Shown: one piece after another, positions 1 through 8,312 of the stretch
Position numbering within the stretch: the stretch's first letter is position 1
How the letters are laid out: the number at the start of each line of letters is the position of its first letter
Assembly (NCBI RefSeq): GCF_001678665.1
Contig: NZ_LZRP01000002.1
Span: 248,001-312,000, forward strand
Length of the DNA stretch: 64,000 nucleotides
From: Erythrobacter sp. QSSC1-22B
GTDB taxonomy: Bacteria; Pseudomonadota; Alphaproteobacteria; Sphingomonadales; Sphingomonadaceae
Direction of reading: 5' to 3'
The notes under the pieces: generated by a model
The model's database searches: none
What the model was told of the DNA's origin: nothing
The model's input: only the letters and a program-made list of their open reading frames with translations
Position numbers and translations under genes: made by a program

Positions 1-2
1 AT

Positions 3-749
3 CGGCAATTGCGCGGCCTGCATGTCTGGCATGAGATGCAGGCGCATTTTGAGCGAACCAATCTAATGGTCGTGATGGCCGGGGGTAAAGGCACCAGGCT
101 CCGGCCCTTCACCGAGAACTGTCCCAAACCTATGCTCCCCGTAGCTGGCAAACCCATGCTCGAGCACATAGTGGAACGAGCGAAGCTCGCAGGGATCAAG
201 CGGTTTCTGTTCTCGGTCCACTACCTCGGCCATATGATCGAAGAGCATTTCGGCGATGGCGAGGCCTGGGGGGTCGAGATCGACTATCTGCGTGAAGACC
301 GGCCTTTGGGCACCGGCGGCGCTCTCAGCCTGATCGAGAACCCACCGCCCGCCCCTTTCCTTGTTACCAATGGCGATGTGATGACGCAGGTCGGCTACGG
401 CGACCTGATCGATTATCACGTTGCGCATGGCGCGGTCGCCACCATGGCGGTCCGCAATCATGAATTGGAAAACCCTTTTGGCGTGGTCAGCACCAACGGT
501 CTCGATATAACCGGGTTCGAAGAGAAACCGATCGTCCGTAGCCACGTTAATGCCGGGATTTACGTGATCGATCCTTCGGCACTTGACTGTCTTGAACAAG
601 GCAAACATTGCGACATGCCGACGCTTTTCGGGCGTTTACGCGATCAATCTCGCCGGACGATCGTTTTTCCGCTTCACGAGCAATGGCTCGATGTCGGGCG
701 CCCCGACGATCTTGAGCGGGCACAACAGGAACCATCCAATGTTCGCTGA
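3..749 (+). CDS. Sugar-1-phosphate nucleotidyltransferase, 5' end outside window
   Basis: The frame is open to the left edge, so this is a C-terminal part of about 249 residues; the TTG at 9 is not a convincing start. The nucleotidyltransferase signature GGKGTRLRPFT is followed by KPMLPVAGKPMLEH, and NGDVM is the usual metal/nucleotide-binding Asp region. The short tail WLDVGRPDDLERA is typical of the family. Such enzymes join a sugar-1-phosphate to an NTP to give an NDP-sugar. Many relatives of this length carry two CBS domains upstream (PtmE-like enzymes of legionaminic acid clusters); whether this one does cannot be seen. Its neighbour is a membrane sugar dehydratase, so a surface-glycan role is likely. 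Confidence 0.85.
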   Translation, partial: RQLRGLHVWHEMQAHFERTNLMVVMAGGKGTRLRPFTENCPKPMLPVAGKPMLEHIVERAKLAGIKRFLFSVHYLGHMIEEHFGDGEAWGVEIDYLREDRPLGTGGALSLIENPPPAPFLVTNGDVMTQVGYGDLIDYHVAHGAVATMAVRNHELENPFGVVSTNGLDITGFEEKPIVRSHVNAGIYVIDPSALDCLEQGKHCDMPTLFGRLRDQSRRTIVFPLHEQWLDVGRPDDLERAQQEPSNVR

Positions 750-1158
750 CGACCGGAGGCTCAATAACCTCGTCTCGATAAATGAGGAACGAGCTCGACA
801 AGATCGTGTTTCAAGGGCGTGATAGCATCAGTGCACTCCTGCGCATCGACAGTTCATCGTATGTGCAATTGTGCGCATTCATTCCGCCGAATGCGACCAA
901 AGTTGGGCACCGCCCCTTCGCGTTGTGGCGGAAAAGCCGGTGCCTTTCGGGAACCAGAACAGTTCGCTCCAGCATGCGGGATTTCGGCTATGAATGATTC
1001 GTAATTGGTATTCAGCCACCAATGTTGGCTGAATAAAAGCAATTCCGCAAAGCGGCTAAAGCCGAGTGTATGAGGCGGTTTGCGACATCCTCGCGATACT
1101 CGATCGTATCGGGAGGATGGGTAATTTTCGATGGCTCGAGGGAAGGACGAAGCAAGCA
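750..1158. other. Intergenic region of about 400 bp with a palindrome
   Basis: No credible gene is seen here; short frames on both strands lack a ribosome-binding site and family resemblance. The base composition is lower in GC than the flanking genes. It contains one clear 10-bp inverted repeat (1009-1035), listed separately, and probably holds the promoter for the dehydratase gene downstream. Confidence 0.6.
1009..1035. promoter_or_regulatory. Perfect 10-bp inverted repeat, candidate operator
   Basis: TATTCAGCCA (1009-1018) and TGGCTGAATA (1026-1035) are exact reverse complements separated by 7 bases. No T-run follows on either strand, so an intrinsic terminator is unlikely. It lies 124 bp before the chosen start of the FlaA1-type gene. 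A regulator-binding site is the simplest reading; the regulator is unknown. Confidence 0.5.
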
Positions 1159-3096
1159 ATGACCGATTTGTTGCACCGAGCAGAGCTACGCCTCATCAAC
1201 ATGTTGAAGCGGCTCGTAGGACTCAATCGAACCACGAAGTTCGGCTTGCTGGTTTTGAGCGACGCCACTTTGTGCGTAGTTTCGGTATGGATTGCTTTTT
1301 CATTACGGCTGGGCGTCTGGGATCTCTGGAGCCCGGCCACCGTAACAGTAATTTTCGCCAGCCTTGCCATCTGGCTTCCTATTTTCTTGACCAGAGGCAT
1401 TTATCGTTCGGTCGTGCGCTTTTCCGGCGCGCGCACGATGGTCGATATTGTGATCGCATGCCTCCTGATGTCTCTGGCTCTGTCGGCCCTATTTATAATC
1501 AACGTGGTTCCGGGCGTGCCGCGAACGATCAGTGTGTTGCAGCCGATGGTCTTTGCCGCATTGCTGGTCATTAGCCGACTCTTTGCTCGCTATGCGTTGT
1601 TCGACCTTCTTAACCAGCGCAATTTCAACGGCTCCCTAAACAATGCACTGATTTTTGGAGCAGGCTCAGCCGGCCGGCAACTTGCGTTGTCGCTCATGCA
1701 CGAGCCGGGAATGATCCTGCGGGGCTATATCGACGATGACGTGCGCCTGGCGGGACAGAAGCTGGACGGGATAAAGATTTACCAAAACAAGGATCTGGAC
1801 CAGCTTGTCACTCGGCTTGAAATCGATACGGTCCTGCTGGCAGTCCCGGGCGCGTCGCGCCAACGACGCACTCAGATCGTCCGCAGTTTTTCCGAGATAC
1901 CCGTTCACGTTCTAACGCTTCCGACAATAAGCAACCTTGTCGACGGCACGGTTTCAACCGACAATCTGCGTGAAATCGAGATCATTGATCTTCTCGGGCG
2001 CGATCCCGTTCCGCCCAATCACTTGCTCCTTCACAGGACGATAGGCGACCGCCGGGTTATGGTTACCGGGGCCGGGGGATCAATCGGAAGCGAACTTTGT
2101 CGGCAGATCGCTGCGTTGAAACCCACTGCGATTATTCTCGTCGAGATGACGGAGCATGCCCTTTACTTAATCGAAAACGAGTTGAGGGAAGCCCAACATG
2201 TCGGCACTCTCGATCCGGCTACCCTTATCTCCGCAGAGCTTGCCAATATATCGGATCCGCTGACTGTTCGCAGGCTGTTCGACCGATGGCGCCCCGACAC
2301 CGTGTTCCACGCTGCGGCCTACAAGCACGTACCGTTGGTTGAAGAGAATGTAATCGCCGGCCTGCTAAACAATATCTTCGGAACACTTCGCTGCGCACTT
2401 GAAGCCAAGCGGGTAGGCGTCGATCACTTCATCCTCGTCAGCACCGACAAGGCCGTCCGGCCGACCAACGTCATGGGAGCAAGCAAGCGCGTCTGCGAAC
2501 TCGTCCTCCAGGGATTGGCGGCCGGGGAAAGAAAAACCCACTTTGCAATGGTCCGGTTCGGCAATGTTCTGGGTTCGAGCGGTTCCGTGGTTCCGCGCTT
2601 CCAGCGTCAGATCAAGGAGGGTGGCCCGGTCACGCTTACACACCGAGATGTCACACGCTATTTCATGACAATTCCCGAAGCTGCCGAGCTCGTTATTCAA
2701 GCTGGTGCCATGGCCAAAGGCGGAGACGTGTTTTTGCTGGATATGGGCAAGCCCATTCGCATCCACGACATGGCCAGTACCATGATCCATCTCTCGGGAC
2801 TGACGGTTCGCAACAACGACAATCCCGATGGCGACATCGAGATCCGCGAGGTAGGACTGCGCAAGGGCGAAAAACTATACGAGGAGCTGCTGATTGGCAA
2901 CTCCGCTCAGCCCACGTCCCACCCCCGGATCATGCGGGCATTGGAACAGCGGCTCTTATGGGATGATCTGATGGAGCAGCTTGACGTTATGGAGACCGCT
3001 CTGGGCGGTGGAGATCGCAGCAAGGCGCTGGAAATTCTCTGCGCGCTCGTACCGGAATACAGCGGTCCACACGCGGTCCGTTCGGAAGTCGCCTGA
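1159..3096 (+). CDS. Membrane-bound nucleotide-sugar 4,6-dehydratase, FlaA1/CapD/PglF family
   Basis: The protein has 645 residues. About four membrane segments (roughly 27-50, 65-80, 95-118, 125-145) precede a first Rossmann domain (FGAGSAGRQLA near 166-176) and a second, catalytic SDR domain beginning GAGGSIGSELC. STDKAVRPTNVMGASKR (428-444) carries the Met-x3-Lys (M439, K443) that replaces Tyr-x3-Lys in PglF/WbpM-type UDP-GlcNAc 4,6-dehydratases. It should make a UDP-4-keto-6-deoxy-hexosamine for O-antigen, capsule or nonulosonic acid synthesis at the inner membrane. The ATG at 1159 was chosen because GGAAGGA lies about 11 bases before it; an upstream GTG at 1066 is possible but has no such site. 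Confidence 0.92.
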   Translation: MTDLLHRAELRLINMLKRLVGLNRTTKFGLLVLSDATLCVVSVWIAFSLRLGVWDLWSPATVTVIFASLAIWLPIFLTRGIYRSVVRFSGARTMVDIVIACLLMSLALSALFIINVVPGVPRTISVLQPMVFAALLVISRLFARYALFDLLNQRNFNGSLNNALIFGAGSAGRQLALSLMHEPGMILRGYIDDDVRLAGQKLDGIKIYQNKDLDQLVTRLEIDTVLLAVPGASRQRRTQIVRSFSEIPVHVLTLPTISNLVDGTVSTDNLREIEIIDLLGRDPVPPNHLLLHRTIGDRRVMVTGAGGSIGSELCRQIAALKPTAIILVEMTEHALYLIENELREAQHVGTLDPATLISAELANISDPLTVRRLFDRWRPDTVFHAAAYKHVPLVEENVIAGLLNNIFGTLRCALEAKRVGVDHFILVSTDKAVRPTNVMGASKRVCELVLQGLAAGERKTHFAMVRFGNVLGSSGSVVPRFQRQIKEGGPVTLTHRDVTRYFMTIPEAAELVIQAGAMAKGGDVFLLDMGKPIRIHDMASTMIHLSGLTVRNNDNPDGDIEIREVGLRKGEKLYEELLIGNSAQPTSHPRIMRALEQRLLWDDLMEQLDVMETALGGGDRSKALEILCALVPEYSGPHAVRSEVA

Positions 3097-3170
3097 AGAT
3101 CGGGCCGCTCTACGATTTTGGTTGAATGTTCGCCCCCAATTGTGAGGAACTCTTTGCCGTCCCTTGCGAT

Positions 3171-3944
3171 TCAATCGGCAAGGGTGCCTTCCAGCCTCAG
3201 CACCATGATCGACCGCTCGCCGGCGAAGTCCACGCGGACGTTTATGAGACCGCTGCGCTCGAGATGGTCGAGCAGTCGGCGAATGCGACCCGGTGACGAA
3301 CTTCCGTAAACGCGCGCCAGTTCGTTCTCGTCCGGCTTTGTGCGGCCCCGAAAGGCTGCAACCGCGATCGCGAGGTAGGGCGCAAGCACATCTTCATCCA
3401 CTTCCTCGGCCAACCCTTCGATCGACTTGCGTGCAGGGGCCGGAAGCTGCCCTACACCCGAGACAGCAAAGGCAAACATGCGGCGAAATTCGACCAAGTC
3501 GATATTGGCGCTGGTCACGCCGTGCTGGCGGCAGGAGGTCAGGAATTCGCGGAACAGGGTGCCGGGCGATCGGCAGGTCACTCCGTTCTGCTGCGCCAGC
3601 TCCTCGATGATCCGTTCGACACTCATCACCGCTGCCTCATCCACCAGTACGGTTTCGGTCTCCTCTGGCGGTGCGCTATCGGGGACAATCGGCGACGTGG
3701 CGTCTTCCGCATCGCCCGGCCGGGGCGGTGGAGGCTGGCTGGCGCGATCCAGGATCGCCTGCTCGACATCGCTGACGGTTTTGCGCTTCGGTGCGGCGAG
3801 GCGCCGCGTCAGGCGGCGCGCTTCGGCTGGATCAGCGGTATTGAGGGAAAGGGTTATGGCCCCGTTATCGCTGCCATACGACGGCAAGCGGCGCCGGAAG
3901 TGATACCGGGCGCCTTTTCGGATCAAATAGGTCTGCTTACGCAT
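3171..3944 (-). CDS. Protein with integrase-type N-terminal domain and winged-helix-like C-terminus
   Basis: The protein has 257 residues. Residues 3-50 (TYLIRKGARYHFRRRLP, then SLNTADPAEARRLTRRL) closely resemble the N-terminal domain (DUF6538-like) of phage-type tyrosine integrases. No catalytic integrase domain (R...HxxR...Y) follows. A Pro/acid-rich linker (about 68-100) leads to a helical part, and the C-terminus (about 205-257, with SPGRIRRLLDHLERSGLINV) looks like a winged helix. I infer a DNA-binding protein; it could be a domesticated integrase fragment. The start at 3944 was chosen over a codon 11 residues upstream because the domain begins there. It sits downstream of tRNA-Gly, a common integration site, and has a dyad in its promoter region (3991-4007). 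Confidence 0.75.
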   Translation of the reverse strand: MRKQTYLIRKGARYHFRRRLPSYGSDNGAITLSLNTADPAEARRLTRRLAAPKRKTVSDVEQAILDRASQPPPPRPGDAEDATSPIVPDSAPPEETETVLVDEAAVMSVERIIEELAQQNGVTCRSPGTLFREFLTSCRQHGVTSANIDLVEFRRMFAFAVSGVGQLPAPARKSIEGLAEEVDEDVLAPYLAIAVAAFRGRTKPDENELARVYGSSSPGRIRRLLDHLERSGLINVRVDFAGERSIMVLRLEGTLAD

Positions 3945-3990
3945 TATCAAAGGCCCTCGCGCTGGAGCGAGGCGCACTGCGCATGGGGGG

Positions 3991-4007
3991 AGCCTGTGTG
4001 ACAGGCT
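3991..4007. promoter_or_regulatory. Operator-like dyad AGCCTGT-N3-ACAGGCT
   Basis: Perfect 7-bp arms around GTG, 46 bp upstream of the start codon of the winged-helix-like protein, on the side where its promoter should lie. The odd-centred 17-bp dyad has the size of a site for a dimeric repressor. No T-run follows, so it is not a typical terminator. Autoregulation is an inference. Confidence 0.45.
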
Positions 4008-4037
4008 ATGTGTACCAGTAAGGGGTATAGATACGGC

Positions 4038-4063
4038 AAAACCGCCTCCGATATCGCGGTTTT
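4038..4063 (-). terminator. Intrinsic terminator after tRNA-Gly
   Basis: AAAACCGC (4038-4045) pairs with GCGGTTTT (4056-4063) around a 10-base loop. Read on the minus strand it ends in TTTT and lies about 20 bases beyond the tRNA 3' end. The symmetry would let it act in both directions. Confidence 0.65.
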
Positions 4064-4083
4064 CTGCGGGTTTGGCTGGATAA

Positions 4084-4157
<74 letters not shown>

Positions 4158-4218
4158 CCGCTTAGACGGCGCAGATGCCATCTCTTGGCGCGTTGCGTCA
4201 ACCGTTTTGCGCGTCGCG

Positions 4219-4842
4219 TCAGCCGGGAGCGGGAGCGGGCTCGTCGTCGCTCGCGGTCAACCCTTCAGGCACCGGGTCAGCGCCTTCGGGCAGCGCCACG
4301 AGCAGGTCGACGCGCCGATTGGCCGCGCGGCCCGGCTCGTCCGGGGTTCCGTCAGGACGGGCATTGGGCTGCAGCGGGTTCTGTTCTCCGAAGGCGATGA
4401 TCGTGACCCGCTCCGCGTCCACCCCGTTCTCGACGAGATAATCGCGCACCGCCTCGCCGCGCTGGCGCGAGGAGCGCAGATTGGCCTCGTCGCTGCCCGT
4501 GGAATCGCTGTGTGCGCGCAGCAGAATCGGGCCGCCTTCGGCGATCTGCGGCGAGCGCAGGATGCTGGCCAACTCGGCCGTCGCCGATTCGGACAGTTCC
4601 GCCCCCCCGTCGGAGAAAGATATTCGCGCATCCAGCGGCGCCAGCTGCGGTTCGGGCGGCGGCAGCACCGATTCGTCCAGATCGTCGCGCATGATCGAGG
4701 TCGGTTGCGGCGCCGATTGGCTAGCAACGGGCTCGGGCGGGGCTTGCTCTCGCTCGCATCCTGCCAGCGCAAGCGCGAGCGCGGCTCCGGTGAGGCCATG
4801 GGCGACGGCTGCGGCGCTTCTTGTCATCCTGATCCTCGTCAT
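4219..4842 (-). CDS. OmpA-family peptidoglycan-associated lipoprotein
   Basis: The protein has 207 residues. An N-terminal signal with lipobox LALAGC (cysteine near residue 29) predicts lipidation and outer-membrane anchoring. After a Pro-rich linker the C-terminal half is an OmpA-like peptidoglycan-binding domain, with ISFSDGGAELSESATAEL, LRAHSDSTGSDEANLRSSRQR and AANRRVDLLV marking its beginning, middle and end. Its ATG overlaps the stop of the antiporter gene by 4 bp (4839-4842), so the two genes are probably translated together with the antiporter downstream. A structural envelope role is expected. Confidence 0.9.
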   Translation of the reverse strand: MTRIRMTRSAAAVAHGLTGAALALALAGCEREQAPPEPVASQSAPQPTSIMRDDLDESVLPPPEPQLAPLDARISFSDGGAELSESATAELASILRSPQIAEGGPILLRAHSDSTGSDEANLRSSRQRGEAVRDYLVENGVDAERVTIIAFGEQNPLQPNARPDGTPDEPGRAANRRVDLLVALPEGADPVPEGLTASDDEPAPAPG

Positions 4843-6689
4843 ACTGGCTCCGGCTTTGGTCCGCCCTTTCGAGCGCGCCTTGCGGCGACTTCTTCCGCGG
4901 TGCGCTGCTGGGGCGGGGTGAAGGTTACGATGACGTCGCCGGCGCGCGGCTCGGGGCGTGCGGCGTGGGTAAAGAAACGCATCCGTCCAGCCTCGCGCAG
5001 CAGCAGCAGCATATGCGCGCTCTCGGGTAGCTTTTCCTGCGCGTCCTCGTAATCGAATTCCTCCGAGAGCCTCGTCTTGCGGAAGACCCAGCCTTCCTTC
5101 TGGCGCTCGTTGGTCTCGGTCACCCCCCAGCCGGATTCGAACAGGGCACGCCCACGCAGGGCGACCGGCAGCGAATGGCGATCGTAATCGTCGCCCGCCT
5201 CGCCCAGCTGATAGACCGAATCGCGGCCAATTTCGTGGGCAAATTCATTGCACACCAGCGTGTTGTAGGCCTCGTTTTCGGTCGCGGCGACGAGCACCTG
5301 GAACGGCCCAAGATCGAGATTGTGCTCGGTCGCCTCGTTGAGGATTTCGCCGTGGTAGAACGGCACGCCCTTCTGGCGGGCCAGCGCGAGCCGCTGCCAG
5401 CTGGAATCGACCACCGTGACCGGAGTCTTGAGATCGAGCATCTGCTTGGCGAGCGCGATGGTCCAGGGGGTGCTGCCGACGATCAGCAGACCCGGCCTCG
5501 TGTCGCCCTTCACCTTGAGCAGCCGCGCGACGAGATCGACGGTGAAGCCATGTGCGACGATGGTGGTGACGACGACCGCGAAACTCAATCCGATGAGGAT
5601 GTTGCCATCGTCATACCCCAGCTCGGTCAGCCGCAAGGCGAACAGACCCGAGATCGCCACCAGCACGATCCCGCGCGGCGCGATCCAGCCCAGAAACAAT
5701 CGTTCGTTCCAGGGGATTGAACTGCCCAGCAAAGTGATCGCGATGGTCAGCGGGCGGACCACGAACAGCAGGACGAGCAGAAAGGCGCCGAAACGCCAGT
5801 TGAGATATTCCAGATCGCTCCACTCGAGCGAGGCCGAGAGCAGGATGAAGATGCCCGAGACGAGCAAAACCGCGATGTTTTCCTTGAAGGGGTGGATGCT
5901 GCGCAGGCTCTGGACATTCATATTGGCCAGCGCGATGCCCATCACGGTCACTGCCACCAAGCCGGCTTCGTGCTCGATCAGGTTGGACAGCACGAAGACG
6001 CCGATGACCGCGGTCAGCAGCACGGGCACCTTGAGATATTCCGGCACCGCACCGCGCGGGAACGCCCAAGCGATGATGGCCGCGGCGACATAGCCCAGCA
6101 GGCCGGCCAGCGCGGCGGAAATCAGCAGCGGCGGCACCACTTCGAACACCGTGGCGCCGTCCGCCGAGAGACGGAAATATTCATAGGCAATCACCGCGCA
6201 CAGCGCCCCGGTCGGGTCGTTGACGATCGATTCCCATTTGAGGATCGAGGCCGGCCGGGTCTGGATCGAACTCTGGCGCAGCAGCGGGATCACCACCGTG
6301 GGCCCGGTGACCACCAGTATGCCGCCGAACAAAACCGCGACGGGCAACACCAGCCCGGCGACCTCGTGCGCGGCCAGCGCGCCCAGGAACCAGCCGACGA
6401 GCACGCCGATCGTCGCCAGCCGCCACACCGCCTGTCCGGAATGGCGCAATTCGCGGAAATTCAGGCTGAGTCCGCCTTCGAACAGGATCAGCGCGACCCC
6501 GATCGAAACCATCGTCTCGAGCAGATCGCCGAACACCAATTGCGGGTCGATCAGATTCAGCACCGGGCCGGCCATGAAGCCCGCGAACAGCATCAGGACG
6601 ATCGCTGGCCAACCGCTGCGCCAGGCGACCCACTGGGCGCCGATGCCCAGAACGCCGACCAGGGCGATGACTAGCGTTTGATCTTGCAT
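4839..6689 (-). CDS. CPA1-type Na+(K+)/H+ antiporter with TrkA-N domain
   Basis: The protein has 616 residues. Residues 1-390 form about twelve membrane segments of the Na+/H+ exchanger fold, with FEGGLSLNF and the ion-binding-type stretch ESIVNDPTGALCAV. A cytoplasmic part (about 395-500) starts with PGLLIVGSTPWTIALAKQML and resembles a TrkA-N/RCK nucleotide-binding domain. It should exchange sodium or potassium for protons for pH and salt balance, with the regulatory domain sensing a nucleotide. The ion specificity cannot be told from sequence. The downstream lipoprotein gene overlaps its stop. Confidence 0.9.
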   Translation of the reverse strand: MQDQTLVIALVGVLGIGAQWVAWRSGWPAIVLMLFAGFMAGPVLNLIDPQLVFGDLLETMVSIGVALILFEGGLSLNFRELRHSGQAVWRLATIGVLVGWFLGALAAHEVAGLVLPVAVLFGGILVVTGPTVVIPLLRQSSIQTRPASILKWESIVNDPTGALCAVIAYEYFRLSADGATVFEVVPPLLISAALAGLLGYVAAAIIAWAFPRGAVPEYLKVPVLLTAVIGVFVLSNLIEHEAGLVAVTVMGIALANMNVQSLRSIHPFKENIAVLLVSGIFILLSASLEWSDLEYLNWRFGAFLLVLLFVVRPLTIAITLLGSSIPWNERLFLGWIAPRGIVLVAISGLFALRLTELGYDDGNILIGLSFAVVVTTIVAHGFTVDLVARLLKVKGDTRPGLLIVGSTPWTIALAKQMLDLKTPVTVVDSSWQRLALARQKGVPFYHGEILNEATEHNLDLGPFQVLVAATENEAYNTLVCNEFAHEIGRDSVYQLGEAGDDYDRHSLPVALRGRALFESGWGVTETNERQKEGWVFRKTRLSEEFDYEDAQEKLPESAHMLLLLREAGRMRFFTHAARPEPRAGDVIVTFTPPQQRTAEEVAARRARKGGPKPEPV

Positions 6690-6810
6690 GGCTTGAGCCG
6701 ATGCCCCCCGAAGGCCGTTGGTAAACGTGATGTGGCGCAGTCACGCTTGCGGCGCACAAGATGAATGCACGAAGGAGCGGGTGTTTCCAACCGCCGATGC
6801 ACAAAAGCGC

Positions 6811-7347
6811 CTATTCGCCCTCGAACCGCATCAGCGCGGCAACCTTCAAATCGAGCTGGTCAAGCCGCGCGGCACCCCCCAGATCGGGCAGGTCGATCAC
6901 GAAGGCGGCGTGTTCCACCGTGGCCCCGGCCTGGCGCAGCAGGCTTGCCGCCGCGCAGGCGGTTCCCCCGGTGGCGATGAGATCATCGACCAGCACCACG
7001 CGCTGGCCCTGCGTGACCGCGCCCGGGTCCATTTCGAGCCGGTCGGCACCGTATTCGAGCGCATAATCGATCCCGATGGTCTCGACCGGCAGCTTGCCCG
7101 GTTTGCGGACCGGCACGAAGCCGATGCCCAGTTCGACGGCAACCGCCGCGCCGAAGATGAAGCCGCGCGCTTCCATTCCCGCGATCGCCTCGGCGCCACC
7201 GGCCCGCGCGGTGGCCGCGAGATGGCCGACGCAGGCGCGGAATCCTTCGCCATGCGCGATCAGCGTGGTGATGTCGCGAAACTGGATACCCGGCGCGGGA
7301 AAGTCAGGCACGGTTCGGACCAGCGCCTTGAGATCGTCGGGACTCAT
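6811..7347 (-). CDS. apt: Adenine phosphoribosyltransferase
   Basis: The protein has 178 residues, the usual length. It converts adenine and PRPP to AMP in purine salvage in the cytoplasm. Seen are the N-terminal VRTVPDFPAPGIQFRDIT and the PRPP-binding loop VVLVDDLIATGGTACAA, with the two conserved Asp residues. It lies 76 bp downstream of cytochrome c1 on the same strand, so it may be read from the petABC transcript or from a promoter in the short gap. Confidence 0.96.
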   Translation of the reverse strand: MSPDDLKALVRTVPDFPAPGIQFRDITTLIAHGEGFRACVGHLAATARAGGAEAIAGMEARGFIFGAAVAVELGIGFVPVRKPGKLPVETIGIDYALEYGADRLEMDPGAVTQGQRVVLVDDLIATGGTACAAASLLRQAGATVEHAAFVIDLPDLGGAARLDQLDLKVAALMRFEGE

Positions 7348-7423
7348 GCCTGCCGCGACACGAAAAGGCCCCCCGCATCGCGCGGATGCGAGGGGCCGAA
7401 TGTCACGAACCGGCGAATCGCGC

Positions 7424-8278
7424 TCAGTCCTTGGCGTTTTTGGGGTGCTGCTTCGGCTTGATCGCCGACCAGATCTGCTTCTTCGACAGATAGGCCAGCA
7501 CGGTGGCGAACAGCAGGAAGATCAGCACCGGCCAGCCGGTCTGCTTGCGCTTCACCAGCGTGGGTTCGGCGGTCCAGGTCAGGAAGGCGGCGACGTCGGT
7601 CGACATCTGCGTCAGCGTCGCTTCGGTCCCGTCGTCATAGGTCACCTGACCGGCGTTCATCAGCGGCGGTGCCATCGCGAGGTTGAGGTTGGGGAAATAG
7701 ATGTTGTGGTAGAGGCCCGGACCCGGAGCCGCCTCGGGGTGCTCGGCCAGAACTTCGGGCGAAGGCTCCTGATAGCCCACCAGCAGCGATGCCACGTAAT
7801 TGGTGCCGTCGTTGCGTGCCTTGGTCATCAAGGACAGGTCCGGCGGGATGGCGTTGTTGTTGGCCGCAGCCGCTGCCACTGCATTGGGATAGGGCGAGGG
7901 GAACTGATCGGTCGGAACGCCAGCACGCATAGTCGCTTCGCCGGTGTTGGGGTCGATACCGGGAACCTGCCAGGTCGCCGCTTCGGCCTTCACCTGCGCT
8001 TCGGAATAGCCGAGTTCCGACAGGCTGCGCATGGCCACGAACTTCAACCCATGACAGGCCGAACACACTTCCTTGTAGACCTTGTAGCCACGCTGCAACT
8101 GGGCGACGTCCCAGGTGCCAAGCGGGCCGTCGAAGGAATAATCGACATCCATCGGCTCTTCATAGGGCAGGTGAGGCGTCGTTTCCTCGGTCGCGAAGGT
8201 ATAGGCACCCACCGCGAAGGAGACGAGGGCAACGACAGCGAAGCCGAGCCCAACGAGGATGGCAATGATCCGGATCAT
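7424..8278 (-). CDS. petC: Cytochrome c1 of the bc1 complex
   Basis: The protein has 284 residues. It carries the haem c of ubiquinol:cytochrome c reductase and passes electrons from the Rieske protein to cytochrome c. Seen are an N-terminal membrane segment or signal, the haem site CSACHGLK, the region NNAIPPDLSLM, a probable axial Met (NLAMAPPL), and a C-terminal anchor (TGWPVLIFLLFATVLAYL) with a basic tail. It is the last gene of the petA-petB-petC operon, 34 bp after petB. Confidence 0.97.
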   Translation of the reverse strand: MIRIIAILVGLGFAVVALVSFAVGAYTFATEETTPHLPYEEPMDVDYSFDGPLGTWDVAQLQRGYKVYKEVCSACHGLKFVAMRSLSELGYSEAQVKAEAATWQVPGIDPNTGEATMRAGVPTDQFPSPYPNAVAAAAANNNAIPPDLSLMTKARNDGTNYVASLLVGYQEPSPEVLAEHPEAAPGPGLYHNIYFPNLNLAMAPPLMNAGQVTYDDGTEATLTQMSTDVAAFLTWTAEPTLVKRKQTGWPVLIFLLFATVLAYLSKKQIWSAIKPKQHPKNAKD

Positions 8279-8312
8279 GCGAAGGTCTCTTCTCTCGTAG
8301 CTTTCAGCGCGG

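Noticed and set aside
782..1159. Short ORFs on both strands between the two left-end genes
   Set aside because: Composition is not coding-like, they have no proper start site, and the two strands overlap.
4022..4031. GGGTATAG also present in the tRNA-Gly 5' end, as a possible attachment-site repeat
   Set aside because: It is only 8 bases long, on the opposite strand, and matches the 5' rather than the 3' part of the tRNA; chance is likely.
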